27,754 nucleotides of DNA. It comes from a virus. Shown piece by piece: positions 20,782-27,754 of the stretch. The stretch spans positions 1 through 27,754 of the IMG/VR virus record IMGVR_UViG_3300032325_000022. The stretch is one strand, 5' to 3'. The notes beneath the pieces were generated by a model. That model was not told where the DNA came from. It saw only the letters and a list, made by a program, of their open reading frames with translations, and ran no database searches. The position numbers and the translations under genes are program-made. Position 1 is the stretch's first letter. The number at the start of each line of letters is the position of its first letter.

Positions 20782-21122
20782 TGGCTGGCTTCCCCAAACC
20801 TTGTATCGAATGTGGCAAGCTCTCACTCGGAGATACTCGTTGCGAAACTCACAGACTAGAACACGAACGGATAAGGGAGTCACTAAGACCTAAGCGAGTA
20901 AGGGCTAATAAAGGCTACAGACCTCACTACACAGGTGACTATTGGAAACGATCAAAACAAGTAAGAGAAACCGCAAGATACTGTCACTTATGTAAAGACG
21001 GACCAAGGCATAACGACCCTTGGACAGCTGATCACCTAATCGCAGGAGATCCGAATAGTCCTCTACTGCCAGCCCATCGGTCCTGTAATAGCAGTCGTGG
21101 AGATAAGCCTCTAACTACCTAA
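20781..21122 (+). CDS. HNH endonuclease, packaging-associated
   Basis: A 113-residue HNH nuclease. The N-terminal CIECG...CETH (C8, C11, C21, H24) is an extra zinc knuckle. The core has CHLC (68-71), DH at 84-85 in WTADHLIAGD, His99 in LLPAHRSCN and N103...R106, the complete HNH set. HNH proteins beside terminases help terminase cut phage DNA at packaging sites in HK97-like phages. Here the terminase genes follow after a DNA-modification cassette. ATG 20781 is preferred; GTG 20778 would overlap the prior stop. Confidence 0.85.
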   Translation: MAGFPKPCIECGKLSLGDTRCETHRLEHERIRESLRPKRVRANKGYRPHYTGDYWKRSKQVRETARYCHLCKDGPRHNDPWTADHLIAGDPNSPLLPAHRSCNSSRGDKPLTT

Positions 21123-21276
21123 TACCCCCCTACGCCTACACTAGGGGCGGGTCAAATCCTCTCAGTCCCCCCACCCTAAACCCCCCAACCTTTAGCCTTG
21201 TATAGAATCCCGCGAAAGTCAGACTTTTTTTGGGTTCTGGTGTAGTCTGGAATCACGACTAAGAGAGGAAGCTAAA
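21123..21276. other. C-rich intergenic region, candidate cos/packaging or promoter region
   Basis: This 154-base gap is the longest non-coding stretch before the packaging genes. It has three C6 runs (21125-21130, 21167-21172, 21181-21186) and an inverted repeat CCCCTA (21127-21132) / TAGGGG (21142-21147). Further right are TATAGAAT (about 21200-21208), which could be a -10, and a small AAAGT/ACTTT stem followed by T7. The opposite strand is G-rich enough to suggest quadruplex formation. A promoter for the ParB-terminase operon must lie here if the unit is separately transcribed. Confidence 0.5.
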
Positions 21277-21984
21277 ATGTCCGAGATCGCCAAAGACCTG
21301 AAACCCCTAATCCAACCGATGAGCAAGCTCAAGCCAGCTAAGCACAACCCACGCAAAGGTGATGTTGAGTCCATCAAAAAGTCCTACGAGCGCTTCGGTC
21401 AGCGCAAACCGATTGTCGCAGATCGCGCGACTGGTGAGATTATTGCTGGCAACCATCAGTTCCTAGCAGCTCAGGCTTTGGGCTGGTCGGAGATGGCAGT
21501 TGTGTTTGTCGATGACGATCCCGAAACCGCAATCGCTTATGGTGTTGCCGATAACCGTATTGGTCAGCTAGGCGAATGGGACATTGAAGAACTTGTCTAT
21601 GCGCTCGATGAGATCGGACTGGATTCTATTGAGAGTGTTGGCTTCAAGGAGTCAGATGTTGAAGACTTCCGCGCACTACTAGACGAACACCAAATGACCG
21701 CACCCGCAATCGCAATTCAAGATGGCGGACTACGCGATGCTGATGGTGGAACCAGCTCAGTTGATTCTGAAACCAAAGTAAAGAAAGACGCAACCTACGC
21801 AGAGTTTCTAGAGCGATACGCCAACCGAGCTGTCCGCGCAATTATTCTTTATTACCCAAACGATGACTACGGTAAAATGGTAGAGAACCTAAAATTAGCT
21901 GCGAACAAACTTGGGACTAAAGACAACGCGGAAACTGTTCAAGCTCTTACTGAGAAAGAATTGAAGAATGAGCAAGCTACCTGA
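21277..21984 (+). CDS. ParB-like nuclease-domain protein
   Basis: A 235-residue protein with the ParB/sulfiredoxin fold: PAKHNPRKGD (HNPR at 23-26), GQRKPIV (41-47) and IIAGNHQFLAAQALG (55-69), the nucleotide-binding loop with Asn-His-Gln in place of the usual G-x-R. The N-terminal domain is typical of phage ParB-like proteins that accompany DNA modification or terminase genes and may bind CTP/ATP or act as nucleases. A helical middle (EWDIEELVYALDEIG) and a unique C terminus follow. It overlaps the dioxygenase start by 17 bases, so they are co-translated. It is unlikely to be a partition protein, as no ParA or centromere repeats are seen. Confidence 0.85.
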   Translation: MSEIAKDLKPLIQPMSKLKPAKHNPRKGDVESIKKSYERFGQRKPIVADRATGEIIAGNHQFLAAQALGWSEMAVVFVDDDPETAIAYGVADNRIGQLGEWDIEELVYALDEIGLDSIESVGFKESDVEDFRALLDEHQMTAPAIAIQDGGLRDADGGTSSVDSETKVKKDATYAEFLERYANRAVRAIILYYPNDDYGKMVENLKLAANKLGTKDNAETVQALTEKELKNEQAT

Positions 21985-22858
21985 ATTTTTGATTGACCGA
22001 GTTCTAAACAAAGAACAGGCTGATGAAGTTGTCGGCGCAAAAGTAGAAGCACTAGAACCTAATGTCAATGAAGCTGGGATCTATCGCGACAGAGAAACTG
22101 GCGAAGCTATTTTGGTTTACGCGCCATACCCTGCTTCGATTACTCCGCTACGCAAAGCTGTCCTAGACACTAACTACTCAACGACCCTACGCGCCAGCGG
22201 AACTAGAAATGTGTCCAGAACTTTTGGCTTTACAAATAGATCCGCAGTTCTTCAGCGCGAAGCCTGTACTCCAACATCGCTGGCTTGGGAATCCCCAGAA
22301 GCAAGCATCACCCTCAACGAAACTGCCGAAGTGCTTGGCGATTATCTACGCGAGCAGTTGCCAGAAGTGTTCCTTCACGATCAGGCAGAACTATCACAGG
22401 TGCTACCAGAATGGCGCATGACCGAAGACGCGCTTTGGACCTCTGGCGTAATCAACCAGTCTTCTGCTTTGCCTTATCACCGCGATGGATCTAACTTCGA
22501 TACTTGGTCCGCGATGCCTGTTGTCCGCAGAGGAATGGACGGCGGAAATCTACATATGCCTGAATACGGAATCACTATTAACTGTCGTGATGGCTGGGCG
22601 CTTTGGTTCAACGGATACGCGTATGTTCACGGTGTAACACCAATGTCCCCACGCGCTAAAGATGGCTACCGCTACTCAATCGTCTTCTATGCGAAGCGCG
22701 GAATGAAAGACTGCCACACCTACGCAGTCGAACTTGGTGAGGCTCGCGCTCGCCGACAGGGTCGCGAAGAAGGTATGACAGATACCTCAGTCGAAGGCGC
22801 GATGGCTAAGATACCGAATGGCAGATCTAACGGAGATACGCGTATTATCAACGACTAG
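21968..22858 (+). CDS. TET/JBP-like 2-oxoglutarate/Fe(II) dioxygenase
   Basis: A 296-residue protein whose C-terminal half has the full dioxygenase set: H171-R-D173 in LPYHRDGSNFDTW, the strand GGNLHMPEYGI (192-202), the second iron His221 in YVHGVTP, and Arg235 in GYRYSIVFY for 2-oxoglutarate. The spacing and the 'HGVTP...RYS.VFY' ending match the TET/JBP group, which oxidises the 5-methyl of 5-methylcytosine or thymine in DNA. In phages this produces hydroxymethyl bases that can be sugar-capped. The next gene is a TET-associated glycosyltransferase, strongly supporting that role. The protein also resembles general 2OG oxygenases, so the DNA target is inferred. Confidence 0.82.
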   Translation: MSKLPEFLIDRVLNKEQADEVVGAKVEALEPNVNEAGIYRDRETGEAILVYAPYPASITPLRKAVLDTNYSTTLRASGTRNVSRTFGFTNRSAVLQREACTPTSLAWESPEASITLNETAEVLGDYLREQLPEVFLHDQAELSQVLPEWRMTEDALWTSGVINQSSALPYHRDGSNFDTWSAMPVVRRGMDGGNLHMPEYGITINCRDGWALWFNGYAYVHGVTPMSPRAKDGYRYSIVFYAKRGMKDCHTYAVELGEARARRQGREEGMTDTSVEGAMAKIPNGRSNGDTRIIND

Positions 22859-22882
22859 CAGTAAAGTAAAAGAGAGTGAACG

Positions 22883-23626
22883 ATGTTAGATTACGAAATT
22901 GCTATACCCTCGCACAATCGTAGTGAGGACATAAACCAGTACAGCCTGAAGTATCTTGCCGAAACTGGAATCAGTAAAGAGCGCGTCCGTATTTTTGTTG
23001 CGCCAGATCAAGTTGCTGCTTATGAGCAGAATACTGATGCTGGCTTATACAATGAGATTGTTCCAACAGCCATCGGTATACGCGCTAACCACAATGCGAT
23101 AACTGAGTTCTACCCAGAAGGCAAAGCGCTAGTCAGGCTCGATGATGATGTTCGCTACTTAGCAAAGGCGCAAGATCCGAAGACGCTGACTCGGATAAAC
23201 AACACACACGAACTAATTCTTGATTCTTTTAGTCGGGCTGATGAAGTCGGTGCTACTCTCTGGGGACTTTACCCAATAGACAATCCTTTCTTTATGAAAC
23301 CCAAAGAGCGCTACGGACTATCCTTTATCATCGGTCAGTTCTTCGGTGCTTACAATCGTCACGCTGAAGTTCTTGGCGCAGAAATAAAGGAAGACTTTGA
23401 GCGCTCGATTCTTCGATTTATTGCCGATGGGATAGTCCTACGCTTTGAGGATCTAACAGCAGTAGCAGGTCGTGTCGGCGGTAATCGTGGCGGACTACAA
23501 ACAATGGATCGCGCAACTATGAACGAACAGGGAACTGATTATTTACTAAACACTTACCCAGAGTTTGTGACAGAAAAGAAATCACGAGCCAACGGATACC
23601 GAGAAATCAAACTACGAAATGTCTAG
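22883..23626 (+). CDS. TET-associated glycosyltransferase (TAGT), GT-A fold
   Basis: A 247-residue protein of the GT-A type. It starts YEIAIPSHNRSEDINQYSLK, typical of the TAGT family, has the donor-binding acidic triad in LVRLDDDVRYL (Asp87-89), and a later region FFGAYNRHAEVLGAEIKEDF plus DGIVLRFEDLTAVAGRVGGN that fits the family's acceptor site. TAGT enzymes are predicted, and in some phages shown, to add sugar to 5-hydroxymethyl pyrimidines made by TET/JBP enzymes. The gene follows the dioxygenase by 24 bases with an AGAGAG ribosome site and overlaps TerS by 8. Sugar and target base are unknown. Confidence 0.8.
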   Translation: MLDYEIAIPSHNRSEDINQYSLKYLAETGISKERVRIFVAPDQVAAYEQNTDAGLYNEIVPTAIGIRANHNAITEFYPEGKALVRLDDDVRYLAKAQDPKTLTRINNTHELILDSFSRADEVGATLWGLYPIDNPFFMKPKERYGLSFIIGQFFGAYNRHAEVLGAEIKEDFERSILRFIADGIVLRFEDLTAVAGRVGGNRGGLQTMDRATMNEQGTDYLLNTYPEFVTEKKSRANGYREIKLRNV

Positions 23627-24065
23627 AACTGGCAGACCACCGAAACCCACAGAAGTAAAACGAGCCTTGGGAAACCCAGGAAAACGAGCGCTGCCCAACG
23701 AGAAAACAATCGTGGCTTTACCGCAGATAACTCAGACACCAGAAACCAGCAGACCTCTCGGCTCACACGGTAAACAATTCTGGGACCGCGTCTGGCAAAT
23801 GGGATCTACTTGGATTAGTTCAAACACAGATTACGAAGCCATGCTAATGACTGCCGAGATGATTGACGAGCGCTGGAACTTGCGCGTGAAGGTTATGACC
23901 GAAGGGCAAGCGCGGGATCGCCGAGCGCTCAGGGACTTAGATCGCGCAATCCAAAGCCAGTTATCTCTACTGGGGCTGACTCCTGCGGATAGATCGCGTC
24001 TGGGTGTGGCGGAAGTCAAGAAGTTGAGCAAGATCGCCGAGCTAAGAAATATGCGTAATGAGTAG
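23619..24065 (+). CDS. Terminase small subunit (P27-like)
   Basis: A 148-residue protein starting with the basic GRPPKPTEVKRALGNPGKRA, a clear signature of P27-type small terminase subunits. Later helices, SHGKQFWDRVWQMGSTWISS and MLMTAEMIDERWNLRVKV, fit the family. It recognises phage DNA and recruits the large subunit. It overlaps TAGT upstream by 8 bases and TerL downstream by 8, so the modification genes and packaging genes are one transcription unit. Confidence 0.88.
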   Translation: MSRTGRPPKPTEVKRALGNPGKRALPNEKTIVALPQITQTPETSRPLGSHGKQFWDRVWQMGSTWISSNTDYEAMLMTAEMIDERWNLRVKVMTEGQARDRRALRDLDRAIQSQLSLLGLTPADRSRLGVAEVKKLSKIAELRNMRNE

Positions 24066-25581
24066 TTATCCACCGCGCTGGATTACGCCAGTAGATAGAC
24101 ACGACCACGAATCTAGTCGCGCTGAACAGATTATGGCTTTCGTAGAAGCATACGGACTACAAACCAAAGACACCATCGCAGGTAAAGCAGGTAATTCCTT
24201 AGTCCTACGCGATTGGCAGCGGGAACTCATTAGGGATCTATTCGCCGAAGACGAAGACGGCAAACTGCTTCATCGAACAGCCTTGGTCGGAATGCCGCGT
24301 AAAAATGGCAAGAGCGCGCTCGGATCTTCACTAGCTCTATGGTCGCTTTACTTAGGGGACAATGGTGGTGAAGTTTACAGTTGTGCTGCTGAAAAGGAAC
24401 AGGCTCGTATCGTGTTCTCTGACGCAAAGCGCATGGTAGAAAATAATCCTGACCTAATGGAAATGACAAAGCTTTACCGCGATGCGATAGAAGTAGTAAG
24501 CACAGGATCTATATACCGAGTTCTATCTGCGGAAGCTTTCTCAAAGGAAGGTCTATCGCCTACCTTCGTAGTGTTTGATGAACTTCATGCCACACCTAAC
24601 CGAGAACTGTTTGATGTTATGGCTCTGGGTATGGGTGCTAGGCGTGAACCGATGTTGCTTTCCATTACTACTGCTGGGGTAAAGACAGATAGCACTGGGC
24701 AAGATTCAACTGCGTATAGCTTGTATCAGTATGGGCAGCGCGTAGCGCGGAAAGAAATCGAAGATCCCAGCTTCTTTATGGCTTGGTGGGAAGCAACAGC
24801 CGAAGCACCATACCAAGATCCAAAAACATGGGCGGAAGCTAATCCAGCATTTGGGGATCTGAACGCCGAGGAAGATTTTATTGCTATGGCTCGGCGGACA
24901 CCCGAAGCTGAATTTAGAACCAAGCGCTGCAACCAATGGGTAAGCTCTCAAAACGCTTGGCTGCCCTCGGACAGCTGGTTGCCGTTAGCTGTCAGCAAAG
25001 AGCTAGACCCCGAAGCTGAATACATACTAGGCTTTGACGGCTCGTTCAACCAAGACTGTACTGTCATCGTAGGGTGTCAAATCCCGAAAGATGAAAACGA
25101 AAAGCCTTATCTGTTTTTGGTGAAGGCGTGGGAAAAGCAGCCAGAAGATACCGATGATTGGCGCGTGGATACGCTGGATGTAGAAAACGAGATAATCAAG
25201 TTTGTTCAGAATTATCCAAGGACTAGGGAAGTGGCGTGTGACCCTTTCCGCTGGCAAAGATCTATGGCGGTTCTTCAGGACAAGGGTGTGCCGATTGTTG
25301 AATGGCCATCGACTTCGGTCAGGCGTATGGTTCCTGCTTGCCAAAAGTTCTACGAGAATGTGACAGAAAGTAAACTAGAACACGACGGCAATCCATTACT
25401 AGCGCGACACCTAAGCAACGCAGCAGTAAAGATTGACAACTATGGACCAAGAATTGTGAAGGAACACAGACACAGCTTGCGAAGGATTGACGCAGCGGTA
25501 GCTGGTATTATAGCTCTAGACAGAGCGCTAACAACTCATGAGAAAGAGGAACTGCCACCAATCCCGCAGTTCTTCATTTAG
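24058..25581 (+). CDS. terL: Terminase large subunit
   Basis: A 507-residue two-domain packaging motor of the HK97-like group. The ATPase has the Walker A variant GMPRKNGKSA (residues 78-87) and Walker B FVVFDE (170-175). The RNase H-like nuclease domain starts at ILGFDGSFNQD with the first metal Asp, and a later Asp appears in REVACDPFRW. The C terminus has IDAAVAGIIALDRAL, typical of the last nuclease motif. It cuts concatemeric DNA and drives it into proheads. Length is normal. If the DNA carries glycosylated bases, the nuclease must tolerate them. Confidence 0.95.
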   Translation: MSSYPPRWITPVDRHDHESSRAEQIMAFVEAYGLQTKDTIAGKAGNSLVLRDWQRELIRDLFAEDEDGKLLHRTALVGMPRKNGKSALGSSLALWSLYLGDNGGEVYSCAAEKEQARIVFSDAKRMVENNPDLMEMTKLYRDAIEVVSTGSIYRVLSAEAFSKEGLSPTFVVFDELHATPNRELFDVMALGMGARREPMLLSITTAGVKTDSTGQDSTAYSLYQYGQRVARKEIEDPSFFMAWWEATAEAPYQDPKTWAEANPAFGDLNAEEDFIAMARRTPEAEFRTKRCNQWVSSQNAWLPSDSWLPLAVSKELDPEAEYILGFDGSFNQDCTVIVGCQIPKDENEKPYLFLVKAWEKQPEDTDDWRVDTLDVENEIIKFVQNYPRTREVACDPFRWQRSMAVLQDKGVPIVEWPSTSVRRMVPACQKFYENVTESKLEHDGNPLLARHLSNAAVKIDNYGPRIVKEHRHSLRRIDAAVAGIIALDRALTTHEKEELPPIPQFFI

Positions 25582-25590
25582 GAATAGACA

Positions 25591-25722
25591 ATGGCAAGTT
25601 CAATACAAATTATTGGGGCAGCTCTAGTTTCGCTTGGGGTTAGCTTTGTATTTTTACCCGCAGGAATGATTGTCGCTGGTGCTTTGGCGATTGTATTCGG
25701 AATTAGTTTGGAGAAGAAGTAA
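25591..25722 (+). CDS. Membrane microprotein between terminase and portal (43 aa)
   Basis: A 43-residue, nearly wholly hydrophobic protein: IQIIGAALVSLGVSFVFLPA, then GMIVAGALAIVFGISLEKK. It would make two short membrane passes or one long hairpin. Its ATG lies nine bases after the TerL stop, and its stop overlaps the portal start (TAATG). Small membrane proteins at this place occur in other actinophages. Function unknown. Confidence 0.7.
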   Translation: MASSIQIIGAALVSLGVSFVFLPAGMIVAGALAIVFGISLEKK

Positions 25723-27074
25723 TGCTTGGAAATCTATTTGAAAAGAGAGCAATCTCTTACCAGACTATTTGGGGTTCGGGAGATGACTTCGATCTAGGCT
25801 CACAAGCTGGACCGCTTATCAACAGCGAAACCGCTTTCCACATCAACCCAGTCTTCTCAGCAATCAGCCTAATCAGCGACACCATCTCAACACTTCCGCT
25901 AGACGCTTTTGTTCGTGAAGGTGGCGAGCGCCGAGCGCTAAGACCAAGACCAGCTTGGGTTCTAAAGCCAGATGTGGACACAACCAAAGAAGCTTTCTAC
26001 GGGTCTATCATTGTGTCTCTGCTTCTAGACGGAAACGCTTTCGTACGCGTTTACACCCAGAACAATCAGATCGTAAACCTAGTTGTGCTGAACCCGCAGA
26101 CAGTAGAGGTTAAGCGCAACGGACTAGGTCGCTTGATGTTCAATGTTCAGGGCGAGGGCAAGCCACTAACTAGCGAAGAAGTAATCTTTATTCCAGATGT
26201 TGTTAGACCAGGAAATCTACGCGGAGTTAGTCGAGTAGACGCGCTGAAGGACAACTTCGGTTTGGCTAAGGCGCTAGAAACTTACGCAGCCAGATTCTTT
26301 GGTCACGGCGCAACTACCAGCGGAATTATTGAATACCCGCACGATCTAACTTTTGAGCAGTCGCAAGGTTTGGCAGCAGCATTTGACGCCAAGCACAAGG
26401 GTCTAAGAAAGTCGCACAAGACTGGTGTTCTATCTGGTGGCGCAACTTATAAACCAACAAATGTTCCGAACGATCAGGCACAGTTCCTAGATTCTCGCAG
26501 AATGGCAGTAGAAGATGTGGCTCGCGCTTTCAATGTGCCACCACACCTACTCGGACTATCGGGAACTAACTCTTACGCTTCGGTAGAACAGAACAACTTG
26601 GCATGGGTCACACACGGTCTACGACCAATCATTTCTAAAATCGAGAACGCTCTATCGCCACTACTAGCGCTAAGTCCTAATGGGCAAAATGCTTTCTTGC
26701 GCTTCAACATAGATGGGCTACTACGCGCTGACATTAACTCGCGTATGTCTGCTTACAGCATCGGACTTCAGTCTGGATTCTTGACAATCAACGATGTCCG
26801 TAGGCTAGAAGATCTTCAGTCTATTGACGATCCAAGCGCAAACACAGTCCGCGTACCACTAGCGAATGTGAATGTCGAAGACGCTGGTCTCACAGGACTA
26901 GATCGCAGAATACTTATGGCTAACAGACTTGTGACATCGGGCTTCAAGCCAGAGCAGGTATTGGCAGCTCTTGGATTACCGGCAATCGAACACTCAGGCA
27001 TTCCGAGCGTAATGATTCAAGGCGTGTCACAGATTGACCCAGAAGATCCGCTATCGGTATACGAGGTCAAATAA
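25722..27074 (+). CDS. Portal protein (HK97-like)
   Basis: A 450-residue portal. Diagnostic phrases are NPVFSAISLISDTISTLPLD near residues 45-65, then AFYGSIIVSLLLDGNAFVRV, EEVIFIP, LETYAARFFGHGATTSGIIE and RRMAVEDVARAFNVPPHLLG, all conserved in HK97-type portals. Twelve copies form the DNA entry ring of the capsid and bind TerL. Length is typical. The start overlaps the microprotein stop by one base, and it overlaps the next gene in the same way. Confidence 0.95.
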   Translation: MLGNLFEKRAISYQTIWGSGDDFDLGSQAGPLINSETAFHINPVFSAISLISDTISTLPLDAFVREGGERRALRPRPAWVLKPDVDTTKEAFYGSIIVSLLLDGNAFVRVYTQNNQIVNLVVLNPQTVEVKRNGLGRLMFNVQGEGKPLTSEEVIFIPDVVRPGNLRGVSRVDALKDNFGLAKALETYAARFFGHGATTSGIIEYPHDLTFEQSQGLAAAFDAKHKGLRKSHKTGVLSGGATYKPTNVPNDQAQFLDSRRMAVEDVARAFNVPPHLLGLSGTNSYASVEQNNLAWVTHGLRPIISKIENALSPLLALSPNGQNAFLRFNIDGLLRADINSRMSAYSIGLQSGFLTINDVRRLEDLQSIDDPSANTVRVPLANVNVEDAGLTGLDRRILMANRLVTSGFKPEQVLAALGLPAIEHSGIPSVMIQGVSQIDPEDPLSVYEVK

Positions 27075-27346
27075 TGCCAGTCACAACTTACGCCTACGAC
27101 CTAGTAGCTAATGTTCGGACGCTAGTCGTACCTGCTAAAACTATGTCACAGGAAGTTTGTATTCACAATCACGAACACAATCAGAATAGAGAAGTCTTTC
27201 TGGGCAATTCGGGTGTCACTCTCGCTAACGGAATGCACGCGGTTGCCACACAAACTAGCATTATTACTCTTGGTCCGAATGACGATCTTTACGCCATAGC
27301 AGACAGTAATTGTAATCTACGAATTATGGTGGTGACTCAGGACTAA
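27074..27346 (+). CDS. Small beta-rich structural protein (90 aa)
   Basis: A 90-residue, beta-predicted protein: VRTLVVPAKTMSQEVCIHNH, then VFLGNSGVTLANGMHAVATQ and TSIITLGPNDDLYAIADSNC. Small proteins of this pattern ('n..v.lG...v....G..l..g.....l...d.lyai...') are found among phage structural genes and resemble head-fiber or decoration domains. It lies between portal and what should be the maturation protease region. Its TAA overlaps the next ATG. Role inferred from fold look and position. Confidence 0.6.
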   Translation: MPVTTYAYDLVANVRTLVVPAKTMSQEVCIHNHEHNQNREVFLGNSGVTLANGMHAVATQTSIITLGPNDDLYAIADSNCNLRIMVVTQD

Positions 27347-27754
27347 TGCCTTATTACATAACTGACAAAAACCCCGATTGCGATGGCTGGGCTGTCGTAG
27401 ATGGCGGAGATGGCTTTTACGGGTGTCACATTACTAAGCAAGAGGCGATAGATCAAATGGTTGCTATTTCTATTGCGGAAGACATCGAGCCAGCTGGGGA
27501 AAGAAAGAAGTACAAAATGAAAAGCAAAAAACCTAGCTACCGCGAACTCCCAGAAAATTATCGACCAGCTTTAGCAGATGATGTACCAGAAGGTCGAGCC
27601 TGTGGCAACTGCTACTTCTTCAACGAAGATCGAGTAAATGAAACTGGCGACAAAGCTTGGTGTGAAAAGTGGGACGATTTTGTAGACGGTGGCTATTACT
27701 GTAACGCTTGGCAAGAATACGAAGAAGAAAGAGCCCAGCCTGAGGATCTAGCAG
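27346..27754 (+). CDS. Protein with HiPIP-like four-cysteine domain (3' end cut by window)
   Basis: The first 136 codons of a gene that runs off the window. An N-terminal module (MPYYITDKNPDCDGWAVVDG ... GCHITKQEAIDQM) is followed by a linker and CGNCYFFNEDRV, AWCEKW and GGYYCNAWQEY. The four Cys are C86-x2-C89-x16-C106-x12-C119. The high-potential iron-sulfur protein pattern is C-x2-C-x16-C-x13-C in the well-known Chromatium protein, also with an aromatic residue before and a Trp after the last Cys. In the head module this may be the front part of the maturation protease or a separate structural protein. Cluster binding is inference. Confidence 0.6.
   Translation, partial: MPYYITDKNPDCDGWAVVDGGDGFYGCHITKQEAIDQMVAISIAEDIEPAGERKKYKMKSKKPSYRELPENYRPALADDVPEGRACGNCYFFNEDRVNETGDKAWCEKWDDFVDGGYYCNAWQEYEEERAQPEDLA

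Noticed and set aside
21218-21234. AAAGT/ACTTT stem followed by T7 as a terminator
   Set aside because: The 5-bp A/T-rich stem is too weak for a confident call.
21277-21984. Plasmid-type partition system
   Set aside because: There is no ParA ATPase or centromere-like repeat nearby; the ParB-like domain fits phage modification/packaging contexts better.
1-27754. tRNA or rRNA genes, insertion sequences
   Set aside because: Intergenic gaps are short and none contains a cloverleaf, CCA end or transposase; none found by reading.

Overview
The window looks like most of the genome of a tailed siphovirus that infects an actinobacterium. Terminase, portal, tail tape measure and frameshifted tail-chaperone genes establish the phage. 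A WhiB-type regulator, a family essentially confined to Actinobacteria and their phages, points to the host phylum. The moderate GC content (judged by eye at about 45%), the dense ATGA/GTGA/TAATG overlaps and a small fiber-associated protein of a type I know from marine and freshwater phages suggest a small-genome aquatic actinobacterium. That host assignment is inference.

Layout. 1-1700: three sugar-related genes (GT4-like, GT2-like, HxGH cytidylyltransferase). 1700-9330: head-tail connector, tail completion, major tail protein, tail chaperones with a -1 frameshift, tape measure, minor tail protein and a fiber block with a glycine-rich adhesin. 9313-10131, opposite strand: a sulfotransferase. 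10213-11214: lysis cassette (coiled-coil membrane protein, M23 endolysin, holin-like protein). 11165-11491, opposite strand: WhiB-like regulator. 11627-16325: DNA metabolism (YqaJ exonuclease, putative annealing protein, Dam-like methylase interrupted at a run of nine G, HNH-like proteins, replication initiator with internal 15-bp repeats, SSB-like protein, RusA resolvase). 16450-20781: a run of very small early genes, several with HTH or zinc motifs, and a calcineurin-like phosphoesterase. 20781-25581: HNH protein, then a ParB-like / TET-JBP-like dioxygenase / TET-associated glycosyltransferase cassette, then small and large terminase. 25591-27754: membrane microprotein, portal, a beta-rich protein and a cut-off gene with a HiPIP-like four-cysteine pattern.

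Protease and major capsid genes are absent. The right edge stops just after portal and the left edge resumes just before head-tail connectors, so the window is best read as a circularly permuted contig or genome segment whose missing arc holds the capsid genes.

The most interesting system is the ParB-TET-TAGT cassette, which predicts oxidised and then glycosylated pyrimidines in the phage DNA, possibly helped by the sugar genes at the left edge. No C5-methyltransferase is visible to supply 5-methylcytosine, so a thymine substrate (a base-J-like route) remains open. Second is the Dam-like methylase broken exactly at a G9 tract, where a -1 slip restores the family's normal length and sequence.
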